Source of the DNA: Gracilibacillus alcaliphilus
Lineage (GTDB): Bacteria; Bacillota; Bacilli; Bacillales; Amphibacillaceae
Length of the DNA stretch: 64,000 nt
Direction of reading: 5' to 3'
Assembly: GCF_016909015.1 (NCBI RefSeq)
Contig: NZ_JAFBFA010000012.1
Location: forward strand, 1 to 64,000
Both the position numbers and the translations under genes were made by a program. Below are positions 26,658 through 33,546 of the stretch, piece after piece (position 1 is the stretch's first letter; every line of letters begins with the position of its first letter). The notes below the pieces were generated by a model. The model was not told the origin of the DNA, searched no databases, and saw only the letters and a program-made list of their open reading frames with translations.

Positions 26658-27536
26658 ATGCGTTATTTGTCTGTTGATATCGGCGGTACCTTTATCAAAT
26701 ATGGGATTTTGGATGAAACGGAACGAATGATCTTCCAAGATAAAGTAAAAACGAAAACAAATATCGATGATGCTATTCTTCGGCAAGTATCAGGCATTAT
26801 TGAAGGACAGCTAGCCAGATATCAGGATTTTTCAGGCATTGGAATTAGTACAGCCGGGATTGTAGATAGAGATTCAGGTGTGATTATCTATGCTGGTCCG
26901 ACTATTCCTAACTATACAGGTACACCCATCAAAGCATATCTTGAAAATAAATTCCATCTGCCTGTTTGTGTGGAGAATGATGTCAATGCCGCATTGTTAG
27001 GCGAAATATGGAAAGGCGCTGCAAGAAATAAACTGCATGTGTTTTGTATTACATTAGGAACAGGCATAGGCGGTGCTTATTACCATCAACAGCTGACGGA
27101 CGGATATCATCTGCAAGGGAATGCCGTAGGGTATATGCTTTTTGATCCTGAGACGCAGATGAACTACGAAGATAGGGCGTCGACTTCTGCATTAAACCGC
27201 TTGATAACCACAAGTTTAGGAGAAAATTACACTGCGGAGCAAGTTTTTGCAGAAGCAAAAAGAGGCGATCAAGTGTGTCACTGTATGATTCAATCTTGGG
27301 CTAAAGAGGTGGCACGTGGGATAGCACAAATTATCTTAATTAAAGATCCATCTCTGTTTATTATTGGCGGCGGAATCTCTCAGCAGGGAGACTATTTATT
27401 AACTATACTCAAACAGCAATTGCAATTATTTCTCCCGCCTGATTTTCTAAAAACGGAGTTAAAATTGGCAGAATTATATAATGATGCTGCTCTCTATGGA
27501 GCGATCTTCCCTTTTATTAAACAGGAAGGTGTATAA
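26658..27536 (+). CDS. nanK: ROK family kinase, probable N-acetylmannosamine kinase
   Basis: A 292-residue sugar kinase of the ROK family. The N-terminal phosphate loop reads SVDIGGTFIKYGI. The catalytic Asp is in VENDVNAALLGE near residue 107. The second ATP loop, ITLGTGIGGAYY, is near residue 133. In most ROK kinases a CxCG(x)xGC zinc site follows with H at its start; here the segment (about 155-175) lacks the cysteine cluster, as in some NanK proteins of Firmicutes. Phosphorylation of ManNAc to ManNAc-6-P is inferred from linkage to nanA and nanE in the same window. A ribosome binding site, AGGTGGTG, precedes the ATG. Confidence 0.85.
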   Translation: MRYLSVDIGGTFIKYGILDETERMIFQDKVKTKTNIDDAILRQVSGIIEGQLARYQDFSGIGISTAGIVDRDSGVIIYAGPTIPNYTGTPIKAYLENKFHLPVCVENDVNAALLGEIWKGAARNKLHVFCITLGTGIGGAYYHQQLTDGYHLQGNAVGYMLFDPETQMNYEDRASTSALNRLITTSLGENYTAEQVFAEAKRGDQVCHCMIQSWAKEVARGIAQIILIKDPSLFIIGGGISQQGDYLLTILKQQLQLFLPPDFLKTELKLAELYNDAALYGAIFPFIKQEGV

Positions 27537-27542
27537 TCTCCA

Positions 27543-27698
27543 ATGGCCTTCAATTTAAGGAGACAGTCTATTCAGATACCTGAAAGACTAGACAGAGGAG
27601 GATTTATCCAGCTTCAAAAAGGGTATTGCTTTCTTTCTATGAAAGGATTACCATTAGATTTAGTCTACGTTAAACAAGAAAGCTGGAATGTAAGATGA
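27543..27698 (+). CDS. small ORF of 51 residues coupled to the RarD-like gene
   Basis: An open frame of 51 codons begins with ATG six bases after the nanK stop and ends with a TGA that overlaps the ATG of the next gene (ATGA). The product, starting MAFNLRRQSI and ending ESWNVR, is basic and not membrane-spanning. GGAAGGTG lies about 11 bases upstream, inside the end of nanK. The exact overlap at the 3' end argues for translation, but there is no recognised family, so it remains a candidate. Confidence 0.4.
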   Translation: MAFNLRRQSIQIPERLDRGGFIQLQKGYCFLSMKGLPLDLVYVKQESWNVR

Positions 27699-28624
27699 AT
27701 AATAATACATTAAAACAAGGTATCTTGATTACCTTCAGTGCCTATTTATTATGGGGAGTGCTCCCTATCTACTGGAAGCTGTTAGATCATCTTCCCGCTA
27801 GTGAAGTACTCGCTCACCGGATTATTTGGAGTTTTGTCTTTACCGTCTTCCTGGTACTAATTACCGGCCATTGGCGCGATCTTCTGCAAACATTACATAC
27901 GCTTCAAAAAGATCGAAAAAAGACAGTTGCTGTTATTACTGCCTCGGTCGTTATTAGTATCAACTGGTTTTTATTTATTTTTTCGGTACAGCATGGACAT
28001 GTTTTACAAGCAAGCCTGGGTTATTATATCAATCCTTTATTTAGTATTTTGCTGGCTGTTTTCGTCCTCAAAGAGAAGACAACCAAAGGACAAGTACTTT
28101 CTTTTATTTTAGCCGGCATAGGTGTCGTTTATTTAACCTTAAGCTATGGCGTATTCCCATGGATATCATTACTGCTTGCTGCTTCCTTTGCCCTGTATGG
28201 ACTGATTAAGAAAACGATAGATCTCAATGCAATGTACGGGCTGACCATTGAAACACTGGTGGTTACTCCTTTTGCTTTATTATTTCTTATACTGGCTTCA
28301 TCAAAGGGATCTGTCTCCTTTTCTTCCTTTCTGTCAATGGACAGCCTGTTATTAATTGGCGGTGGAGTGGCAACCGCTATTCCGCTGTTATTGTTTGCCA
28401 GTGGTGCCAAAAGAATTCCTTTAGCAATGGTCGGTTTCCTGCAATATGTATCACCAACCATTATGTTTTTCCTTGGAGTTTTCTTATATAATGAGCCCTT
28501 TACTATCCATCATATGATTACTTTTTCTTTTATTTGGATTGCATTGATGATCTATATGGCTAGTATCTATTGGAAAAAACCGCAGATCAAAAACCAGAAA
28601 GCTATTTCTGAGAATAATCAGTGA
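27695..28624 (+). CDS. RarD-type permease of the EamA/DMT superfamily
   Basis: A 309-residue membrane protein with about ten hydrophobic segments. The start, GILITFSAYLLWGVLPIYWKLL, and SINWFLFIFSVQHGHVLQASLGYYINPL are strongly characteristic of RarD proteins, as is LLFASGAKRIPLAMVGFLQYVSPT near residue 235. RarD proteins are DMT-type transporters of largely unknown substrate. Here it closes the GntR-GntR-NanK operon, so it may move a sialic acid-related compound, but that is only context. A terminator follows. Confidence 0.88.
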   Translation: MNNNTLKQGILITFSAYLLWGVLPIYWKLLDHLPASEVLAHRIIWSFVFTVFLVLITGHWRDLLQTLHTLQKDRKKTVAVITASVVISINWFLFIFSVQHGHVLQASLGYYINPLFSILLAVFVLKEKTTKGQVLSFILAGIGVVYLTLSYGVFPWISLLLAASFALYGLIKKTIDLNAMYGLTIETLVVTPFALLFLILASSKGSVSFSSFLSMDSLLLIGGGVATAIPLLLFASGAKRIPLAMVGFLQYVSPTIMFFLGVFLYNEPFTIHHMITFSFIWIALMIYMASIYWKKPQIKNQKAISENNQ

Positions 28625-28638
28625 GAGAGCACCCAAAG

Positions 28639-28680
28639 AAACACCTCTTGTCTAATAGGAGACAGGAGGTGTTTTGGTTT
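28639..28680 (+). terminator. intrinsic terminator of the nanK operon
   Basis: AACACCTC-TTGTCT pairs with AGACA-GGAGGTGTT around a short AATA loop, followed by TTGGTTT. A MITE copy begins ten bases further. Confidence 0.8.
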
Positions 28681-28689
28681 AAAGTGCGT

Positions 28690-29039
28690 GTTCAAAAAGT
28701 TCGGTGAAAAGGACTGTCATCGGTTAAGTTCGCAACATCGTGTTGAAACACCGATACTAGCACGTCGTGTGCGTCGAAAGTTCAAGGCGGCGCAGCCTTT
28801 GAGCAAACGATCTTGCACGCAGAAAAAGCGACCTTCTTTTTCAAGGAGATGGTCTTGCACGCAGGAAAAGTGGTTTTCTTTTCCAAGGAACGGAACATAT
28901 GCTTTTAATACGTGAGTAGCGGATTTGCACAGGATGTGTTGACTTCTGCGTTACCCACATGATGTAGGTGATCTTAGTAAAAGTTCTACTACTGCCAACG
29001 CAGAAATTCGCCGTGTCATTTTTATCGGACTTTTTGAAC
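28690..29039. mobile_element. MITE-like element, copy 2 (350 bp)
   Basis: Ends are GTTCAAAAAGTTCGGT and TTTATCGGACTTTTTGAAC. It contains an extra left cassette not found in copy 1 (TCGGTTAAGTTCGCAACATC and an ACGTCGTGTGCGTCG block) and an extended duplicated CTTGCACGCAG unit in the middle. The right end lies seven bases before the stop of the minus-strand SPFH gene, between convergent genes. Confidence 0.8.
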
Positions 29040-29045
29040 ATCCTT

Positions 29046-30080
29046 TTAAACTAACTTATGACCGCAATTACCACAAAAGTTCATTCCCTCGGTCTTGCTG
29101 CCACACTGTGGGCAGAAGTTAGGGATCGAACCGGCCTGTTGATTATTTTGCTGATTATTGTTCTGTTGCTGATTGGCCTGCTGGTTATTTTGCTGGGTGT
29201 TCTGTTGATTGTTTGGCTGATTTCCTGATTGGTTTTGATTCATGCCCTTCATCATTTCCTGAGCCATATTCATCCCCATCATCATCCCAGCCATATCCGT
29301 TGCAGCATTACCGCCTGACGACTTACCAGAAGCAATCGCATCGGTCATTGATACTTCTTTATAGCGATTCATATCGCCAATCATGCCATGAGAAGCAGAT
29401 TTTGTAATCATATCTTGGATTTCCTTTGGATAGTTAAAGCTCATAATATTAAATCCACAGATCTCCAAGCCATCTTTATTGACCTGCATATCCAAGTCTT
29501 CTTTGATTCCATTACCAATTTCAAACGAATTTGCCTGCAGGTTAAACATATCCTTGCCTTCCTTACTGATCCATTTCATTAATAACTGATCAAGAATAGC
29601 TGTGATACGTAAACGGACATCTTCTACTAAATAACTGTCCTTCATCCCTGCAATATTTTCAATCAACCCCACATAGTCCTTCACTTTAAACTGGAAGGTA
29701 CCATTGGCACGTATCGGCATACCGCCCGGAAGCTGCGGGGTGGGAATATTAATAGCATTCTTAGTTCCCCATTTAACCGTAAATTCTTTGGTATTGACGA
29801 AGAGCACCTCGACTCGCATACCACTGTTAAAACCAAACTTAAATCCTTTTAGCGTCGATAGAAACGGGATAATCTCAGATTCAATTTCATATTCACCTGA
29901 TTCGGTGAAAACCCCTTCCACTCGTCCTTGATTATAAAAGATTGCATCCTGGCCAGGACCGATAATTAACTTACTGCCCTTCTTGATCTCACGGTTATTC
30001 CATTTCCAAAAAATCATATCATCGCGAAATTGTTCCCACTCTACTACATTGGCTAACTGTCCGCGGAAAAAATTCATCAT
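29046..30080 (-). CDS. SPFH-domain protein with C-terminal zinc ribbon, YdjI-like
   Basis: A 344-residue protein. The SPFH-type (virion core protein-like) domain covers about residues 20-225, with IIGPGQDAIFYNQGRVEGVF and TVKWGTKNAINIPTPQL. A helical, Met-rich segment follows, then a low-complexity Asn/Gln stretch (about 265-320) and a zinc ribbon with two CxxC pairs (FCPQCG, FCGNCG). B. subtilis YdjI has the same order and forms part of a membrane-stress complex with PspA, YdjG and YdjH. Here the three partner genes lie upstream in the same direction, but a truncated MITE separates this gene from them. The cytoplasmic protein is expected to be recruited to the membrane by its partners. Confidence 0.85.
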   Translation of the reverse strand: MMNFFRGQLANVVEWEQFRDDMIFWKWNNREIKKGSKLIIGPGQDAIFYNQGRVEGVFTESGEYEIESEIIPFLSTLKGFKFGFNSGMRVEVLFVNTKEFTVKWGTKNAINIPTPQLPGGMPIRANGTFQFKVKDYVGLIENIAGMKDSYLVEDVRLRITAILDQLLMKWISKEGKDMFNLQANSFEIGNGIKEDLDMQVNKDGLEICGFNIMSFNYPKEIQDMITKSASHGMIGDMNRYKEVSMTDAIASGKSSGGNAATDMAGMMMGMNMAQEMMKGMNQNQSGNQPNNQQNTQQNNQQANQQQNNNQQNNQQAGSIPNFCPQCGSKTEGMNFCGNCGHKLV

Positions 30081-30119
30081 TTATGTCATCCTTTCGTGTA
30101 AGATTTGATTAAAGTACGT

Positions 30120-30324
30120 GTTCAAAAAGTCCGATAAAAAGGATCGTCATCGGTTAAGTTCACAACATCGTGTTGCAACACCGATACTAGTACGTCTTGT
30201 ACGTCGGCAGACTAAAATCCTAACGCCCTGTCATAACACCTGCACTAGTACATCCTGTACGTCGAAAAGTCAATGCGGTACAGCTTTGAGTAACAGACTT
30301 GCACATGGTGTGTTGGTTTTGAAC
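30120..30324. mobile_element. MITE-like element, copy 3 (internally deleted, about 205 bp)
   Basis: The left end, GTTCAAAAAGTCCGATAAAA, is intact, followed by the TCGGTTAAGTTC cassette and two palindromic ACTAGTAC-type blocks. After TTGCACATGGTGTGTTGG the sequence jumps to TTTTGAACAAC, so most of the right half is missing. It lies between the TPM and SPFH genes of one operon, six bases after the TPM stop. Confidence 0.75.
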
Positions 30325-30330
30325 AACTTC

Positions 30331-31104
30331 TTAAAAACTGCCCCGACTTCCGGAGTGTGAATGGCCGCCTCGGGTGACACCGCCACCGCCTCCACCGCCT
30401 CTTCCTCCAGAACTCTTTTGGATTTTGGATTTGCTGACCGTTTTGCGTATAAACGTATCACTCTTGCTTTTCACTCTTGAACGCTTGGCATCAACATAGG
30501 TCTGATGACTAACTGTAACACGGCCGCCCATATTAAAAATCATCGAACCTACGACTACACCACCTATAATAACAGCTACTGCTAACTGAAACCAAGTTTT
30601 TAGAAAAATACTTTCTGGATTAATCGCCGGATTAACGCCAAGATATTGATCGGCTTTCTCTAAATAAAGTTTTCCTGCCTCAAAAAAGTTTTCATTCCTT
30701 AAATAAGGCGTAATTTGTTCTCTGATTTGATCCAGACGCCCACTGTCTAAATATTCTTCTCCTTTATAAAAACCAGCCAGATAGACTTCACGATTAGCAG
30801 AGAAATCAATCGTCAGCATCGCAGCATCACCATGAGATTTATTGTAACCAGGTCCATGATCATCATAAAAATCCTGCGTATACTGCACGACATCCCTACC
30901 GCCGAGTTCAGTAGCTGTGACAATTAACAAGGAGATTTCATTTTCCGCACTATACTCCTTTGCCAGCTGGGTCAGTTCTTCCCTTTCTTGTTCTGTAAAC
31001 AATTCACCATCATCATAAATATACTGTTCCTCTGCCAAAGCAGCCGGCACAACTAAGAAAGAGATAAAGGTAATGATAGATAACACAATCAAATATTTTC
31101 TCAC
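30331..31104 (-). CDS. TPM-domain membrane protein, YdjH-like
   Basis: A 257-residue protein with a signal peptide (1 to about 24, ending AALA), an extracytoplasmic TPM_phosphatase domain (about 25-150, with YIYDDGELFTEQE and SLLIVTATELGG), a membrane segment (about 170-192) and a basic cytoplasmic tail ending in a run of glycines (GGRGGGGGGG). This is the layout of YgcG/YdjH proteins. Its start overlaps the stop of the double zinc-ribbon gene by four bases. In B. subtilis the YdjG-YdjH pair anchors the stress complex; the same role is inferred. The stop codon lies at the edge of a MITE. Confidence 0.85.
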   Translation of the reverse strand: MRKYLIVLSIITFISFLVVPAALAEEQYIYDDGELFTEQEREELTQLAKEYSAENEISLLIVTATELGGRDVVQYTQDFYDDHGPGYNKSHGDAAMLTIDFSANREVYLAGFYKGEEYLDSGRLDQIREQITPYLRNENFFEAGKLYLEKADQYLGVNPAINPESIFLKTWFQLAVAVIIGGVVVGSMIFNMGGRVTVSHQTYVDAKRSRVKSKSDTFIRKTVSKSKIQKSSGGRGGGGGGGVTRGGHSHSGSRGSF

Positions 31105-32129
31105 AGCCAGCCACCACCTAACATCAGAGCAATCGATTTAAAGATAATAAATGATCCGCCGGCGATACCAGCAAACCATGCGCCTGCCTTGCCATAGCTT
31201 AATGGCGGTTTCCCGACAATTTTACCAGTCTGACCGTTCATAGCAAAGGTGTGTTCCTGTTTATCAAAGTCATAATACACCATCCATACGGGTAAAAGTA
31301 CATAATAACTGTTGCGCTGCTTGGTGTCGATATGTTTTCGATCATATGTAACCGATGAATATCCGCTAATAGTCGAAGCAACATAGGAATCGATAAATTT
31401 CGCAACCTTCTCTTTCACTCTGCCAAATAATTCTTGATCAGTATAATTATATTTCTCTGCTAAATAACCTGCCAAATAAGGAGTTTTGAAGTCTTTTAGT
31501 TCACCATAATTATAGGGTTCTAACTTATCCATCAATTGATCATCCATTTTCTCTGAGGCATCAACTGGAACCTTTATATAACTGACATCCAGATCACGAT
31601 GAACCTGATAATAATGTGTTTCACGATACCGGTAATCACCGCGTGTATAGGTTCTTACCTTCGTTCCGGTCGCCTTTACTTCTACATCATTATCTAAATC
31701 ATACATCCAAAACGGGACATACATACCTGTAATCCCCTTTACTCGGTCTGCGGTCATAAAACCTTTAGGGGTAAGCCGGCCATTTTTACACCATTTCTTA
31801 AACGCCTGCATCGCCTCTTCTTTACTAATAGTAAAAGGAATAACCTTTGTCGGCGCTAAATCACCGGATAAACGGTCTGCCAGCACAACCCCTGCACCGC
31901 AGAAACTGCAGGAAGTTGCTGTTGTATCTTTGTCTGTAATAACAATTGCACCACAGTTTTCACATTGATATTCTTTAGCCTCTTCTTCTTCAAAACTGTG
32001 TGAGATATTGACATCATCATACGTATCAATATGTTCTTCATGTCCGCAGCTTCCACATGACAGATGTCCTGATGCGCTGTCAAAATTCATGTCAGCCCCG
32101 CAATTAGGGCATTTGTAATGTACTAACAT
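31101..32129 (-). CDS. double zinc-ribbon membrane protein, YdjG-like
   Basis: A 342-residue protein. Two N-terminal zinc ribbons are clear: CPNCG...CGSCG (about residues 8-33) and CENCG...CSFCG (about 56-77). A long middle domain (about 90-310) contains YVPFWMYDLDNDVEVKATG and YYVLLPVWMVYYD, found in TFIIB-like zinc-ribbon membrane proteins. A single C-terminal hydrophobic segment (about 318-340) would anchor it. It is the second gene of the operon, 14 bases after the coiled-coil gene, and overlaps the TPM gene. Confidence 0.85.
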   Translation of the reverse strand: MLVHYKCPNCGADMNFDSASGHLSCGSCGHEEHIDTYDDVNISHSFEEEEAKEYQCENCGAIVITDKDTTATSCSFCGAGVVLADRLSGDLAPTKVIPFTISKEEAMQAFKKWCKNGRLTPKGFMTADRVKGITGMYVPFWMYDLDNDVEVKATGTKVRTYTRGDYRYRETHYYQVHRDLDVSYIKVPVDASEKMDDQLMDKLEPYNYGELKDFKTPYLAGYLAEKYNYTDQELFGRVKEKVAKFIDSYVASTISGYSSVTYDRKHIDTKQRNSYYVLLPVWMVYYDFDKQEHTFAMNGQTGKIVGKPPLSYGKAGAWFAGIAGGSFIIFKSIALMLGGGWL

Positions 32130-32143
32130 CTATCCTCACCCCT

Positions 32144-32650
32144 CTACTTTCTTAGTTCTAGTAAAGCTTCGGCTTCTGCCAGCTGTCTTCTTACTTTATC
32201 TTCATATTCTTGCAGCTGCCCCACCATATCTGCTTCTTTTTGTTTAGATTCGGCTTCTTTTTCCATCGCTTGGAGGTAAGCTACTGTTGCACCAAATTCA
32301 TGATCAATCTGTTGGAAGCTCTTTTGATAAGGTATTAGCGCTTGTTCCAGCTCTTGTTTTTTTTGCTCTAGTTTCTTTATTTGTTCTTTTGCCTGTTGTT
32401 GCTGTAAGGCAAACCGCTGTTTCTGTTCAGGCTGATCAGCCCTCTCTTGGTAACGGACAAACTTGTTTACCTGGGCTTGCTGCTCGATAATCTCTTGTTC
32501 AGCACGATTGATCTTTATGCGAAAAGTCTCAATCTTTGCCTGTAATTCACGCATCGTTTTCTCCGTATCGACTTTTATGTTCTGTAATTTCTTATTATCT
32601 TTTGATATATAGCTCTTCGCCACAGTTTTTGCCCTTTTAAACATACTCAC
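32144..32650 (-). CDS. short PspA-like coiled-coil protein
   Basis: A 168-residue, almost fully helical and charged protein (heptads from about residue 20 to 165, rich in Gln, Lys and Glu). It holds the position of pspA in the B. subtilis pspA-ydjGHI operon. It is shorter than PspA/IM30 (about 220-230) and I do not see the conserved PspA N-terminal helix motif, so homology is uncertain; a structural analogue is possible. The start is GTG with AAAGGAG nine bases upstream; the ATG at 32644 is further away. It is the first gene after a SigW-type promoter. Confidence 0.7.
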   Translation of the reverse strand: MSMFKRAKTVAKSYISKDNKKLQNIKVDTEKTMRELQAKIETFRIKINRAEQEIIEQQAQVNKFVRYQERADQPEQKQRFALQQQQAKEQIKKLEQKKQELEQALIPYQKSFQQIDHEFGATVAYLQAMEKEAESKQKEADMVGQLQEYEDKVRRQLAEAEALLELRK

Positions 32651-32677
32651 ATCTATCGACTCCTTTCAATATATGTA

Positions 32678-32705
32678 TATACGTAATTTTACTAAAAAGG
32701 TTTCA
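32678..32705 (-). promoter_or_regulatory. SigW-type ECF promoter of the PspA/YdjGHI-like operon
   Basis: On the minus strand TGAAAC (32705-32700), exactly 16 nt, then CGTATA (32683-32678). This is a full match to the B. subtilis SigW promoter consensus. It lies 28 nt before the first start codon. The operon is also SigW-dependent in B. subtilis, which supports the call. Confidence 0.85.
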
Positions 32706-32837
32706 CATTATGTATAGGTACAGCGTGAACCTAAGCTGTTGAGTGAGGTGTGAACTGCATACCGTTTTTAGAAAAAACTGACGTATCACCAAGACTTTAC
32801 AGCAAAGGCTGTCGTTTTAATTAAATTGATTTTTCAG

Positions 32838-32866
32838 ATCCTCATTGACGCTGGATCAATGAGGAT
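32838..32866. repeat. perfect 11-bp hairpin without T run
   Basis: ATCCTCATTGA and TCAATGAGGAT flank a 7-nt loop. There is no T run on either strand, so a terminator is unlikely. No gene is visible between 32706 and 33098; the other content is a family B repeat copy. Confidence 0.5.
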
Positions 32867-32917
32867 CGAATCATAGTCTGTTTTTTTGTTGTTGATAATT
32901 GAATAAAACCTATCGGG

Positions 32918-32998
32918 ATGTTAGTATCCGTTATTCCTAACCTTGATTGAACTCTCTCCAAGTCTAGAAGTGGCAGCTTACAACCAGCTGCCTCAGGT
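32918..32998 (+). repeat. intergenic hairpin repeat, family B, copy 3
   Basis: Starts TTAGTATCCGTTATTCC like copies 2 and 4. The right half has diverged to GGCAGCT-TACAACC-AGCTGCC, which is itself a hairpin. Confidence 0.5.
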
Positions 32999-33098
32999 TA
33001 AATTTCGTTTTCATGTGGACATCCTGCTTGGTAATCACCCTATTCTAAGAATAACATAATTCCTTTTCATTGGAATAAGATATCTGCCATTTGCATAA

Positions 33099-33413
33099 TT
33101 AATCCATATGAAATACTTCGATTAATTCTTTCGATATAGGGCTGTTATCTGGATTTGTCTCCATAACAGGCTCCATATATTCCCACCACTTCTGATTAAT
33201 CTCTGTAGCAGGCATTTTGCTCCACTTCTCTTCATCTTCTATTTCCAAATAGCCAAACAAGGTACTTGTTTCTTTGTCCAAGAAAATCGAGTAGTTATGT
33301 GCACCATGACGCTTTAATTCTTCGACCATCTCCGGCCAAATTTCTCGATGCCTTTTTTCATATTCCTCATGCATATCTTCGTAAACCTTCATTGTTAAGC
33401 CTTTTCTAATCAT
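33099..33413 (-). CDS. rhaM: L-rhamnose mutarotase
   Basis: A 104-residue protein of the RhaM/DUF718 family, which interconverts the alpha and beta anomers of L-rhamnose. Conserved stretches are present: HEEYEKRHREIWPEM (with the catalytic His region), HGAHNYSIFLD and KWWEYMEPVM followed by NPDNSP and LIEVFHMD. The frame continues ten codons upstream to 33443, but GGGAGAGGAT precedes the ATG at 33413. No other rhamnose genes (rhaA, rhaB, rhaD) lie in the window, so it is an orphan. A cre site directly after its promoter suggests CcpA repression. Confidence 0.92.
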   Translation of the reverse strand: MIRKGLTMKVYEDMHEEYEKRHREIWPEMVEELKRHGAHNYSIFLDKETSTLFGYLEIEDEEKWSKMPATEINQKWWEYMEPVMETNPDNSPISKELIEVFHMD

Positions 33414-33428
33414 TTTATCCTCTCCCTT

Positions 33429-33442
33429 TTTAAGCGTTTTCA
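33429..33442 (-). promoter_or_regulatory. cre site of rhaM
   Basis: TGAAAACGCTTAAA on the minus strand matches 13 of 14 positions of the CcpA consensus TGWAANCGNTNWCA. It lies between the -10 and the ribosome binding site, where bound CcpA would block transcription. Confidence 0.65.
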
Positions 33443-33448
33443 CATTTA

Positions 33449-33477
33449 ACGATACGAATATTTTTAAAAAAAGTCAA
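33449..33477 (-). promoter_or_regulatory. promoter of rhaM
   Basis: On the minus strand TTGACT, a 17-nt spacer and TATCGT. The -35 is good and the -10 weak. Confidence 0.5.
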
Positions 33478-33507
33478 AACATCTCTTTCGTTTATATGGT
33501 TATTCAA

Positions 33508-33546
33508 AATCATCCACCCTTAGTATCAAAGGTGGATGATTCTTCC
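33508..33546 (-). terminator. intrinsic terminator of the TcaA-like gene
   Basis: AATCATCCACC pairs perfectly with GGTGGATGATT. On the minus strand it follows the stop of the 33547-35424 gene and is followed by TTTGAAT. Confidence 0.75.

Noticed and set aside
28688..28915. Small open frames inside the MITE copies (for example 28688-28915, 23810-24148, 55659-55895)
   Set aside because: Their lengths and reading frames change between copies and they begin in the terminal inverted repeat; no ribosome binding sites.
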